Shown here piece by piece: positions 1-7,309 of a stretch of DNA of 14,574 nucleotides. Each line of letters opens with the position of its first letter. Within the stretch, counting starts at the first letter, position 1. Made by a program: the position numbers and the translations under genes. The notes beneath the pieces are model-generated. The model ran no database searches. It worked only from the letters and a program-made list of their open reading frames with translations, and was not told where the DNA came from. The stretch is taken from the NCBI GenBank assembly GCA_030040865.1, contig JASHSX010000048.1, positions 1 through 14,574 on the forward strand, written 5' to 3'. The DNA is from Thermoplasmata archaeon. Its GTDB lineage: Archaea; Thermoplasmatota; Thermoplasmata; Lutacidiplasmatales; UBA184.

Positions 1-18
1 CGGTCGCTTCCCGAAACG

Positions 19-25
19 ACTTAAC
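19..25 (+). promoter_or_regulatory. TATA-like box of pheS-pheT
   Basis: The sequence ACTTAAC is centred about 26 bp before the GTG start at 48 and stands out from the surrounding GC-rich DNA. An archaeal TATA box directs initiation about 25 bp downstream, so the transcript would begin at or next to the start codon. No Shine-Dalgarno precedes the gene. Confidence 0.55.
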
Positions 26-47
26 CCGGGTCCCATCTCGGAGCCGC

Positions 48-1577
48 GTGCCCGGTGCATCGGGAGATGCGCCGGACGGGGCGGCTCCGCTCTCGCTCTC
101 GGGGCCCGAGCGTTCGGTGCTGGCCGTGCTGCGCGCGTCGACGGACCTTCCGATCGACGAGAACGATCTCGCCGCCGAGATGGGGCTCGGGCTCGACGCG
201 GTCCGTGGGAGCCTGCAGCGCCTCAAGTCGAAGCGGTTGGCCGAGCTCACGGAGGAGCACGCGACGGTCCGTTCGCTGACGCCTCGCGGCGAGCGGGCCG
301 TCGCGGACGGGCTGCCGGAACGGCGGTTCCTCGAAGCCCTCGTTCGCCACGGCGGCGCCCTCGCGCCGGAGTCGGCCGGGGCCGCGGAGCTCGCGGAGGA
401 CGAGCGCCGCGCCGCGATCGGGATACTTCGCCGCCGGGGGTTGCTGGCCGACGGTCTTCCGTTCCGGGTCCGGGACGGGGTCTCCGCATCGTCCGCCTCC
501 TTCCCCGAGGAGCTGGTTCTGAAACAGCTCGCGAACGGCGAGGATGATCTGGACCCTCCGATCGTCGAGTCGCTCGAGCGGCGCGGGCTCGTCCGGACGG
601 AACGCCGTTCGATCAAGCGATGGGCCCCGTCCGAGGAGGGACGCCGCCTCGTGCTCGACGCAGCCGGCTCCGAGGCCCTCGGTGCGGTCACGACCGGCCT
701 CCTCACGACGGGCGGCTGGAAGGGGAAGGAGTTCCGGCCGTACGACGTGCGAGCCCCGGTGCCGTGGGTGACGGCGCCCCGGCCGAACCCCTACGTCGCC
801 TGGCTCGAGGAGTTCGCGGAGCTGCTGGTCGGCCTAGGGTTCGTGGAAGCCGAGGGGCCGCTCCTCGAGACCGAGTTCTGGAACAACGACGTGCTGTTCA
901 TGCCCCAGGATCACCCGGCCCGGTCGATCCACGACGCGCTCGGCGTCGCCGGCGTGTCGGGCCGCCCCCCGCCGGCCGACCTCCTCGCCGGCGTGGCGGC
1001 GGTCCACGAGGGTCGTCCCCCGCCGGGGGCGACGGTCCCGGTCGGCCCCGGATGGGGTGGCGGGTACGATCCCTCCGTCGCCGCCCGACCGGTACTGCGC
1101 TCGCAGACCACGGCCGTTTCGGCGCGCTGCCTCGCCCGTGGCCCGAGCCCGCCGTTCCGCTTCTTCACGCTCGACCGGAACTTCCGACGAGAGTCGGTCG
1201 ACGCCACGCACTCGATCGAGTTCCACCAGTGCGAGGGGATCGTCGGCGCCGAGGGGACGACGCTCCGCGACCTCGTCGGCATGTTCTCGGCCCTCGCCGA
1301 GGGGATCGGGGTCCGCGAGCTCAAGATCCGGCCCAGTTACTTCCCGTTCACCGAACCGTCGATCGAGGGGTACGTGCGGCACCCGCGGCTCGGCTGGATC
1401 GAGGTGTTCCCGGGCGGCATGCTCCGGCCCGAGGTCCTGGCGCCGCTCGGGACGCCCGTCCCGGTCGCCGCGTGGGGGATCGGCATCATGCGGCTCGCGC
1501 TGGTCGGTCTCGGGGTCTCCGACATCCGCGATCTGTTCCTGGACGACTACGAGAAGCTCGGGCGGGGGACCCCGTAG
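48..1577 (+). CDS. pheS: Phenylalanine--tRNA ligase alpha subunit
   Basis: Catalytic subunit of cytoplasmic phenylalanyl-tRNA synthetase, which charges tRNA-Phe. The 509-residue product has the archaeal/eukaryal layout. Residues about 15-205 look like winged-helix modules, and the class II catalytic core follows from about 235. Visible core motifs are FWNNDVLFMPQDHPAR (277-292), motif 2 around RNFRRESVDATHSIEFHQCE (377-396), the phenylalanine-pocket segment FPFTEPS (432-438) and motif 3 GIGIMRLAL (477-485). Length is normal for archaeal PheS. GTG 48 is chosen because it keeps the first helical module and sits one TATA distance after the box at 19-25. The stop is two bases before pheT, so the two subunits are probably made from one mRNA. 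Identity is near certain; the exact start is less so. Confidence 0.97.
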   Translation: MPGASGDAPDGAAPLSLSGPERSVLAVLRASTDLPIDENDLAAEMGLGLDAVRGSLQRLKSKRLAELTEEHATVRSLTPRGERAVADGLPERRFLEALVRHGGALAPESAGAAELAEDERRAAIGILRRRGLLADGLPFRVRDGVSASSASFPEELVLKQLANGEDDLDPPIVESLERRGLVRTERRSIKRWAPSEEGRRLVLDAAGSEALGAVTTGLLTTGGWKGKEFRPYDVRAPVPWVTAPRPNPYVAWLEEFAELLVGLGFVEAEGPLLETEFWNNDVLFMPQDHPARSIHDALGVAGVSGRPPPADLLAGVAAVHEGRPPPGATVPVGPGWGGGYDPSVAARPVLRSQTTAVSARCLARGPSPPFRFFTLDRNFRRESVDATHSIEFHQCEGIVGAEGTTLRDLVGMFSALAEGIGVRELKIRPSYFPFTEPSIEGYVRHPRLGWIEVFPGGMLRPEVLAPLGTPVPVAAWGIGIMRLALVGLGVSDIRDLFLDDYEKLGRGTP

Positions 1578-1579
1578 CC

Positions 1580-3268
1580 GTGCCGCAGTCGACGCTCGTG
1601 CGGGAGCGCGTCCTCTCGCTCCTTCCGGTGCCGGTCTCGGACCCCCAGCTCGACGACCTCCTCTTCGCGTCGAAGGCTGAGGTCGAGCACCGGGATCCGG
1701 ACGCGCTGGGGATCTCCGTCACGCCCGACCGGCTCGACCTGCTGTCCGAGGGCGGGTTGGCGCTGTACCTCCAGGGCGCGCTCGAGGTGGCGCGGGGGCT
1801 GCCTCCGATCCCGGCGATGGGCGCGTCGGCGCCGGTGACCGAGTTCGTCGTCGACGCCTCCGTGGATCGGATCCGACGCTGGATCGGCGGCTTCGTCGTT
1901 CGGGCCCCGGCCGACGCCGGCATCGACGCGGGGACGCTCGCGGAGGCGATCCGGTTCCAGGAGATCCTCCACGACTCGCTCGGTCGGGACCGGCGGGCCG
2001 CGAGCCTCGGCATCTATCCGCTCGATCGACTCGAGACGCCGATCCACTACGGTCTCGAGCCGCTCGCCGACGTTCGGTTCGTGCCGCTCGACGGGTCGGA
2101 GGAGATCGGGGCCGAGCGGTTCTTCGCCGACCATCCGATGGCGATGCGGTTCGGCGCTCTCGGACGGGAGGGCGACCGGTGCCTCACCCTGCGGGACGTC
2201 CGCGGGACGGTCCTGAGCCTTCCCCCGATCCTCAACGGCCGGGAAGGCGGCGAGGCCCGGGTCGGCGACCGTACCCTGCTTATCGAGTCGACCGGGACCC
2301 GACCGCAGAGCGTCCGGGAATCGCTCGGTCTCCTGCTGGTCGTCTTCGCGGCCCGGGGCTGGTCGTTCGCTCCCGTCGCGATCCGTCGCGCGGGGAACCC
2401 TGCGGAGGAGTACGTCGTCGCTCGCCCTGCGGTCGCGCTCACCGCCGCCGAGGTCCACGACGTCGCCGGGGTCGCCCTCCCGGCGGGCGAGATCGAACGC
2501 CGTCTCGGCCGGTGCCGGCTCTCGGCCCGGCCCCACGCCGGGGGCTGGACGGTCGAAAGCCCGCCGTGGCGCCCGGATCTGCTCGCACCGATCGACCTCG
2601 TCGAGGAGGTCGTGCTCGCCGTGCCGCTCCGTCCCGGGGACGGACGGATCCCCCCCAGCACCACGCGAGGCCGACGGCGCCACGAGACGACGTTCCGGCG
2701 ACAGATCGCCACCGCGCTCCTCGGCCTGGGATGCGCTGCCCCCCACACGTCGGTCCTCGCGTCCGAGGCGGCGGTGGCCCGCCTCCCGGGAAGCCGGGCG
2801 GTCCGGCTCGCGAACCCGGTCTCGGCGGAGTACGCCGTCCTCCGCGACCGGCTCCTCGTCTCCCACCTCGAGGTGCTCGGTCGGAACACCCGGCACGGCT
2901 ACCCGCAACGGTACGGCGAGGTCGGGCCGGTGATCGTCGCCGACCCGGCCGCCGAGAGCGGTGCCGACACCCGGTACCGGGCCGGGCTCCTCCTCGCGTC
3001 CGAGACCGCGGGGTTCGCCGACGCGGCCGGCGCGGCCGATTACCTGCTCCGGACCGTCGATGTGGTCGCCGTGCGCGAGCCGGCGGAGCTTCCGGGCACG
3101 ATCCCCGGACGGGCCGCTCGCGCCCGGGTCGCCGGCGAGGTGGTGGCCGAGATGGGTGAGATCCACCCGCGGCTCCTCTCGGAGCTGGGCGTCCCGGTGC
3201 CCGTCGCGTGGGCCGAGCTCGACCTCACGAACCTCTACGTCCTCGCCGGCCGCCGCGACACCGCTTAA
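1580..3268 (+). CDS. pheT: Phenylalanine--tRNA ligase beta subunit
   Basis: Structural and editing subunit that pairs with PheS as an alpha2-beta2 enzyme. The 562-residue product matches the compact archaeal form, without the bacterial N-terminal tRNA-binding and C-terminal anticodon-binding domains. The start resembles other archaeal PheT (MPQSTLVRERVLSLL). A B3/4 editing domain spans about 100-270, a B5 domain about 285-350 with SPPWRPDLLAPIDLVEEV (327-344), and the catalytically inactive class II-like fold runs to the C-terminus, including GEIHPRLLSELGV (526-538). The frame is open far upstream to about 620, but that part is a shadow of pheS. GTG 1580, two bases after the pheS stop, gives the family N-terminus. 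Only a weak G-rich Shine-Dalgarno candidate precedes it. Its TAA stop lies inside the TATA box of the next gene. Confidence 0.96.
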   Translation: MPQSTLVRERVLSLLPVPVSDPQLDDLLFASKAEVEHRDPDALGISVTPDRLDLLSEGGLALYLQGALEVARGLPPIPAMGASAPVTEFVVDASVDRIRRWIGGFVVRAPADAGIDAGTLAEAIRFQEILHDSLGRDRRAASLGIYPLDRLETPIHYGLEPLADVRFVPLDGSEEIGAERFFADHPMAMRFGALGREGDRCLTLRDVRGTVLSLPPILNGREGGEARVGDRTLLIESTGTRPQSVRESLGLLLVVFAARGWSFAPVAIRRAGNPAEEYVVARPAVALTAAEVHDVAGVALPAGEIERRLGRCRLSARPHAGGWTVESPPWRPDLLAPIDLVEEVVLAVPLRPGDGRIPPSTTRGRRRHETTFRRQIATALLGLGCAAPHTSVLASEAAVARLPGSRAVRLANPVSAEYAVLRDRLLVSHLEVLGRNTRHGYPQRYGEVGPVIVADPAAESGADTRYRAGLLLASETAGFADAAGAADYLLRTVDVVAVREPAELPGTIPGRAARARVAGEVVAEMGEIHPRLLSELGVPVPVAWAELDLTNLYVLAGRRDTA

Positions 3269-3270
3269 TA
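3263..3270 (+). promoter_or_regulatory. TATA box of the mutase operon
   Basis: GCTTAATA is centred about 25 bp before ATG 3292, which predicts a leaderless mRNA. The box contains the TAA stop codon of pheT, so the two units share these bases. This spacing is the main reason for placing the mutase start at 3292 and not at an in-frame upstream GTG inside pheT. Confidence 0.65.
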
Positions 3271-3291
3271 GCGTTCCTCGGTCGCACGGCG

Positions 3292-4971
3292 ATGGCGCGC
3301 GCACGGGCGGCCGCGGGGCCGGACTCCGACCGTGCCCGGTGGGAGCGGGAGGCGTCGAAGGCGATCGGCCCCCGCGCCCAGGGCGGTCGGCTACCCCTGC
3401 TCGTCGATCCCCCGGAGGACCCGGACGGCGACTTCCTCGAGCGGATCGGATTTCCGGGCGAACCGCCGTACACCCGCGGCATTCAGCCGACGATGTACCG
3501 AGGTCGGCTCTGGACGTTCCGACAGTACTCGGGATTCGGGACGGCGGCCGCGACGAACCGCCGGTTCCACTTCCTGATCGAGGGGGGCCAGACCGGCCTC
3601 TCCGTCGCGTTCGACCTTCCGACGCAGAACGGCTACGATTCGGACCACGCCCGGGCGAAGGGCGAGGTCGGCCGGTGCGGGGTACCGATCTCCACGCTCG
3701 CCGACATGCGGACCCTCTTCCGGGGGATCCCGCTCGACCGCGCGACCGTCTCGATGACGATCAACGCGACGGCCCCGATCCTGGTCGCGCTGCTCGTCGG
3801 GGTCGCCGAGGAGAGCGGCATCCCCCGGAATCGGGTCGGCGGCACGGTCCAGAACGACATCCTGAAGGAGTACGTGGCCCGCGGCACCTACATCTTCCCG
3901 CCCGAGGCGTCCCTTCGGCTCACGGTCGATCTCATCGAGTTCGCGACTCGGGAGATGCCGCTGTGGAACTACATCTCCGTCTCGGGCTACCACATGCGGG
4001 AGGCGGGTGCGACCGCCGTCCAGGAGGTGGCGTTCACGCTCGCGAACGCCATGAGCTATGTCCGCGCCGTGAAGGAACGGGGGCTCGATCTCGACGCCTT
4101 CCTCCCCCGTCTCTCCTTCTTCTTCTCCTCCGACCGAAACTTCCTCGAGGAGATCGCGAAGTTTAGGGCCGCCCGCCGGCTGTGGGGCACCCTCGTCCGC
4201 GAGACGTTCGGGGCGAAGAGCGCGCGGTCGGCCCAACTGCGGTTCCATACGCAGACCGCCGGGTCGAGCCTGACGGCCCAGCAACCCGAGCTCAACGTCG
4301 TCCGCACGACCCTCGAGGGGCTGGCGGCCGTCCTGGGCGGCACCCAATCGCTGCACACGAACGCGCTCGACGAGGCGCTCGGCCTCCCGACGGAGGCGTC
4401 GGCTCGGCTCGCCCTGCGAACGCAGCAGATCCTCGCCGAAGAGTCGGGCGTGCCGAACACCGTCGACCCGCTCGGCGGCGCCTACGAGATCGAGGAGCTG
4501 ACGGACCGCATCGAGGCGGGTGCCCGAGACTACCTCGACCGCATCGAGGCGATGGGCGGCGCCCTCGTCGCGATCGAGCGCGGCTTCATGGCCGCCGAGA
4601 TCGCCCGAGAGGCGTACCGCGTCGCGCTCGCGCGCGAGCGGAAGGAGGAGATCGTCGTCGGCGTCAACGAGTTCACCGAGGCGAATCCCCGATTCGGACT
4701 CGTTTCCGGCACGGGGACCCGAGGGTCGCTCGGGGAACGGATCACGCCGTCGCAGGAGCGGGGACAGATCGCCGGCGTGCGCCGCTGGCGCCGCGAGCGC
4801 CCGGAGCGAGCGTGCCGGGCGGCGCTCGACCGGCTCCGCTCGGCGACCGAGCGCGGGGAGAACGTGATGCCCTTCGTGCTCGCCGCGGTCCGTGCTCGCG
4901 CGACGCTGGGTGAGATCGTGGGCGTCTGGCGCGAGCAGTTCGGCGAGCAACCCGCGTCGCGGGCCTTCTAG
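3292..4971 (+). CDS. mcmA: Methylmalonyl-CoA mutase, large (catalytic) subunit
   Basis: Adenosylcobalamin-dependent rearrangement of (R)-methylmalonyl-CoA to succinyl-CoA. The 559-residue product is the substrate-binding barrel subunit, matching the usual archaeal length of about 550-560. Motifs include TMYRGRLWTFRQYSGFGTA (67-85), GLSVAFDLPTQNGYDSDH (102-119), GTVQNDILKEY (184-194) and SGYHMREAGATAVQE (231-245). In P. shermanii MCM, Tyr89 and Arg207 set specificity; here the equivalents are Tyr79 and Arg209. Isobutyryl- and 2-hydroxyisobutyryl-CoA mutases carry Gln at the Arg position, so a carboxylated substrate is favoured. There is no C-terminal B12-binding domain (DxHxxG), so a separate small subunit must exist outside the window. 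The epimerase that supplies its substrate follows 10 bases downstream. Confidence 0.95.
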   Translation: MARARAAAGPDSDRARWEREASKAIGPRAQGGRLPLLVDPPEDPDGDFLERIGFPGEPPYTRGIQPTMYRGRLWTFRQYSGFGTAAATNRRFHFLIEGGQTGLSVAFDLPTQNGYDSDHARAKGEVGRCGVPISTLADMRTLFRGIPLDRATVSMTINATAPILVALLVGVAEESGIPRNRVGGTVQNDILKEYVARGTYIFPPEASLRLTVDLIEFATREMPLWNYISVSGYHMREAGATAVQEVAFTLANAMSYVRAVKERGLDLDAFLPRLSFFFSSDRNFLEEIAKFRAARRLWGTLVRETFGAKSARSAQLRFHTQTAGSSLTAQQPELNVVRTTLEGLAAVLGGTQSLHTNALDEALGLPTEASARLALRTQQILAEESGVPNTVDPLGGAYEIEELTDRIEAGARDYLDRIEAMGGALVAIERGFMAAEIAREAYRVALARERKEEIVVGVNEFTEANPRFGLVSGTGTRGSLGERITPSQERGQIAGVRRWRRERPERACRAALDRLRSATERGENVMPFVLAAVRARATLGEIVGVWREQFGEQPASRAF

Positions 4972-4974
4972 GAG
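4970..4974 (+). promoter_or_regulatory. Shine-Dalgarno of the epimerase gene
   Basis: AGGAG overlaps the mutase TAG stop and ends seven bases before ATG 4982. It fixes the epimerase start and rules out the longer in-frame extension inside the mutase gene. It is one of the internal-gene Shine-Dalgarno sites in the window. Confidence 0.75.
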
Positions 4975-4981
4975 TTCTCGG

Positions 4982-5377
4982 ATGGAGCTCGATCACATCG
5001 GCATCGCCGTGGCCCGGCTCGACGCGGCGCTCGAGCGGTGGCAGCCCCTCCTGGGGGCACCGCACGCAGCGCCCGAGGTCGTCGCATCGAACCGGGTGCG
5101 GGTCGCGTTCCTGAGCGCGGGCGCTACCCACGTCGAGCTGCTCGAGCCGTCGGGCGAGGGGTCGCCGCTCGAGAAGTTCCTCGCGGAACGCGGGGAAGGG
5201 ATCCACCACCTCGCCTTCCGCGTTCCGAGCGTGGACGCGGCGCTCGCCGAGGTCGTGGCGCGGGGCGGCCGTGTGGTCGATCGCGCGGCCCGTCCGGGGG
5301 CGCGCGGCCGCCGGGTCGGATTCGCCCATCCGTCGGCGTTCGGCGGAACGCTCGTCGAGTTCGTGGAGGTCCCGTGA
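4982..5377 (+). CDS. mce: Methylmalonyl-CoA epimerase
   Basis: Interconverts (S)- and (R)-methylmalonyl-CoA, supplying the isomer the mutase uses. The 131-residue product is a two-module VOC (glyoxalase-fold) metalloprotein of normal length. It begins MELDHIGIAV with a metal-ligand His5. Other hallmarks are VELLEP (51-56), GEGIHHLAFRV (71-81), in which a His is a ligand, and FAHPSAFGGTLVEFVE (114-129), which ends with the ligand Glu126. It lies directly downstream of the mutase, has its own Shine-Dalgarno, and its TGA overlaps the enolase GTG by four bases. Position next to the mutase makes the specific substrate call strong, although VOC proteins are hard to assign by fold alone. Confidence 0.93.
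   Translation: MELDHIGIAVARLDAALERWQPLLGAPHAAPEVVASNRVRVAFLSAGATHVELLEPSGEGSPLEKFLAERGEGIHHLAFRVPSVDAALAEVVARGGRVVDRAARPGARGRRVGFAHPSAFGGTLVEFVEVP
5365..5369 (+). promoter_or_regulatory. Shine-Dalgarno of enolase
   Basis: GGAGG lies in the last codons of the epimerase gene, four bases before the GTG at 5374. The GTGA overlap of stop and start suggests translational coupling. It supports GTG 5374 over the long upstream extension of the same frame. Confidence 0.75.
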
Positions 5378-6588
5378 GCCGGATCGCGGACATCGCCCTC
5401 GCGCCGATCTACGACAGCCGGGGCCAGCCGACCGTCGAGGCCACGGTGACGCTCGGATCGGGCGCGGAGGGTCGCGCCGGCGCCCCGAGCGGGGCGAGCA
5501 CCGGGAAACACGAGGCACGGGCGTTCCCCGACGGCGGCGTGCCGGCCGCGCTCGGAACGTTCCGCGAGCGGCTTCGCCCCGTTCTCACCGGGACGGAGGC
5601 CGACGCCGTGGCCTCGGTCGACGCGCTGCTCCATCAGGTGGACGGGACCCCCGACTTCTCCCGCATCGGAGGCAACGTCGCGACGGCGGTCTCGGTCGCG
5701 ACCGCGCTCGCGATCTCGGCCGAGCGTCGGGTCCCGTTGTGGAAGCTCCTCGAACGCCCCGGCGTGGACGGGTCGGCCTTCCCGGCGATCGTCGGGAACT
5801 GCCTGAACGGAGGCCGCCACGCGATCGGGGGCCCGGACATCCAGGAATTCATCGCGTTCGCGTCGGAGCGCGACCCCGCCGACTCCGTGCGGGCAGCCCT
5901 GCGGGTCCACCAGCTGATCGGAGCCGAACTCCAGAAGCGGTACCCCGACCGGGCGCTCGGCCGGGGCGACGAGGGCGGCTGGGTCGCGGGCATCTCGAAC
6001 CGGGAGGCGCTCGAGATCCTCGAGGGCGCGTGCGCCCGGGCCCGCGACGAGACGCACCTTGCCGTCCATCCGGGGCTCGATTTCGCGGCCAGCGAATTCT
6101 TTCGGGACGGGCGGTACCGCTACAAGGACCGCGCCCTCTCCGAGGAGGACCAGATCGCGTTCGTCGCCGAACTGGTCGACCGCCACGGACTGAAGTACGT
6201 CGAGGACCCCCTCGACGAAGAGGCGTTCGACGGCTTCGCCCAGGTGACCCGGGAGGTCGGCAGCCGGACGCTCGTGATCGGGGACGACCTCTACGTGACC
6301 GATCTGCGTCGTTTCGAGCGCGGGATCGCCGCGCGTTCGAGCAACGCGATCCTGATCAAGGTGAACCAGGTCGGGACCCTGACCGACACGCTCGCGACCG
6401 TCGACCGGTCGCGGGCGGAGCGGATCGCTACGATCGCCTCGCACCGCTCCGGCGAAGTCCCGGAGGGCTGGCTCGCGCAGCTCGCCGTCGGCATCGGCGC
6501 GCGGGGGCTCAAATGCGGACTTCTCGGCGGAGAACGGGTGGCAAAGCTAAATGAACTCCTGCGGCTCGGCCGCGCCACCCGAACGTAG
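5374..6588 (+). CDS. eno: Enolase (phosphopyruvate hydratase)
   Basis: Glycolytic and gluconeogenic interconversion of 2-phosphoglycerate and phosphoenolpyruvate in the cytoplasm. The 404-residue product has the N-terminal hallmark YDSRGQPTVE (13-22) and the mobile loop SGASTGKHEA (39-48). Catalytic and metal residues are present: Glu158 in IQEF, Glu200 in DEGG, Asp236, Glu277 in VEDP, Asp304 in GDDL, Lys329 in ILIKVNQ, His357 in SHRSGE and Lys380. It is slightly shorter than typical archaeal enolases (about 410-430). The start is set by the Shine-Dalgarno and the four-base overlap with mce. rpsB follows five bases after the stop, the widespread archaeal eno-rpsB order. The RNA polymerase subunit genes rpoN and rpoK, often just upstream in euryarchaea, are replaced here by the methylmalonyl-CoA genes. 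Confidence 0.97.
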   Translation: MSRIADIALAPIYDSRGQPTVEATVTLGSGAEGRAGAPSGASTGKHEARAFPDGGVPAALGTFRERLRPVLTGTEADAVASVDALLHQVDGTPDFSRIGGNVATAVSVATALAISAERRVPLWKLLERPGVDGSAFPAIVGNCLNGGRHAIGGPDIQEFIAFASERDPADSVRAALRVHQLIGAELQKRYPDRALGRGDEGGWVAGISNREALEILEGACARARDETHLAVHPGLDFAASEFFRDGRYRYKDRALSEEDQIAFVAELVDRHGLKYVEDPLDEEAFDGFAQVTREVGSRTLVIGDDLYVTDLRRFERGIAARSSNAILIKVNQVGTLTDTLATVDRSRAERIATIASHRSGEVPEGWLAQLAVGIGARGLKCGLLGGERVAKLNELLRLGRATRT

Positions 6589-6590
6589 GA
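6587..6590 (+). promoter_or_regulatory. Possible Shine-Dalgarno of rpsB
   Basis: AGGA overlaps the enolase TAG and lies three bases before ATG 6594, closer than is usual. A TATA-like GCTAAATGA at 6546-6554 lies about 44 bp upstream and could drive a short-leader rpsB transcript in addition to read-through from the operon. Both are weak signals. Confidence 0.4.
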
Positions 6591-6593
6591 ACG

Positions 6594-7250
6594 ATGCCGG
6601 ACGACGAGACGCTGGTCGAGGAGCGCGGGACCTCCAGCGACGGCCAGGACACTCGCCCGGGGGAGCTCCTGATCCCGGAGGACACCTACCTCACGTCGGG
6701 CGTCCACATCGGCACGCAGCAGAAGTCGGCGTCGATGCGCCGATTCGTCTACAAGGTGCGGTTCGACGGGCTCCACGTCCTCGACGTCCGGGAGACCGAC
6801 CGACGCATCCGCCTCGCCGCGGCGTTCCTCGCCCGGTTCCCCGCCGACCGGATCCTCGTCGTCTCGCAGCGGCAGTACGGGCAGAAGCCCGTCCGGGTCT
6901 TCGCCAAGACGATCGGCGCCGTCTCGTTCGCCGAACGGTTCGTCCCCGGTTGCCTCACGAACCCGAACCTGGCCGAGTACTTCGAGCCGAAGGTCCTGCT
7001 CGTGACCGACCCGGCGACCGACCAGCAAGCGCTCAGCGAGGCCGTGTCGATCGGGATCCCGGTCGTCGGCCTCTGCGACGTCAACAACGAGACGCGGAAC
7101 GTCGACCTCGTGATCCCGGCGAACAACAAGGGCCGGGTGGCGCTCGCGACGGTCTACTGGCTGCTCGCCCGCGAGGTCCTCAAGGTGCGGGCCGGCGGCG
7201 CGGAGATCGAGTACCCGCTCACGATCTCCGACTTCCAGGCCGCGCTATAA
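6594..7250 (+). CDS. rpsB: Small ribosomal subunit protein S2 (uS2)
   Basis: Component of the 30S subunit. The 218-residue product matches archaeal S2. A charged N-terminal tail of about 25 residues precedes YLTSGVHIGTQQKSASMRRF (32-51). Typical segments follow: LHVLDVRETDRRI (60-72), RFVPGCLTNPN (115-125), PKVLLVTDPATDQQA (132-146) and GIPVVGLCDVNNE (154-166). The last 20 or so residues are the usual archaeal C-terminus. The start is the first ATG after the enolase stop and keeps the tail. It closes the unit that starts at the mutase; the next gene has its own TATA box. Confidence 0.97.
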   Translation: MPDDETLVEERGTSSDGQDTRPGELLIPEDTYLTSGVHIGTQQKSASMRRFVYKVRFDGLHVLDVRETDRRIRLAAAFLARFPADRILVVSQRQYGQKPVRVFAKTIGAVSFAERFVPGCLTNPNLAEYFEPKVLLVTDPATDQQALSEAVSIGIPVVGLCDVNNETRNVDLVIPANNKGRVALATVYWLLAREVLKVRAGGAEIEYPLTISDFQAAL

Positions 7251-7280
7251 GCTCGCACCGGAGAGCGGTTCACCCGTCCC

Positions 7281-7288
7281 CTTTTATC
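7281..7288 (+). promoter_or_regulatory. TATA box of the TrmB-like regulator
   Basis: CTTTTATC is centred about 25 bp before GTG 7310, which predicts a leaderless transcript. The preceding pyrimidine run could also serve as the 3' end of the rpsB unit. No Shine-Dalgarno is visible. Confidence 0.6.
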
Positions 7289-7309
7289 GGGCGTCCGCCT
7301 TAGAACGCC

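Noticed and set aside
620..1579. In-frame upstream extension of pheT by 320 codons.
   Set aside because: The extension overlaps pheS in another frame and has a low-complexity Arg/Gly/Pro composition. GTG 1580 yields the family N-terminus.
1547..3304. Long minus-strand reading frame opposite pheT (585 codons).
   Set aside because: It mirrors the codon structure of a well-supported gene in GC-rich DNA, has no recognisable motif and is very rich in Arg, Glu, Asp and Pro. The same applies to the minus-strand frames opposite the mutase (3391-4950), TFB (8768-9862) and permease (13082-14101).
3484..3489. Gln65 in the mutase at the position of Tyr75 in P. shermanii MCM.
   Set aside because: This position varies among archaeal and related bacterial large subunits, while the specificity residues Tyr79 and Arg209 are kept, so a new substrate is not implied.
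6508..6560. Enolase C-terminal segment KCGLLGGERVAKLNE differs from the bacterial and yeast KTG...RSER form.
   Set aside because: The catalytic Lys is retained, and a GGER variant is, to my recollection, common in archaeal enolases, so it is not evidence of altered function.
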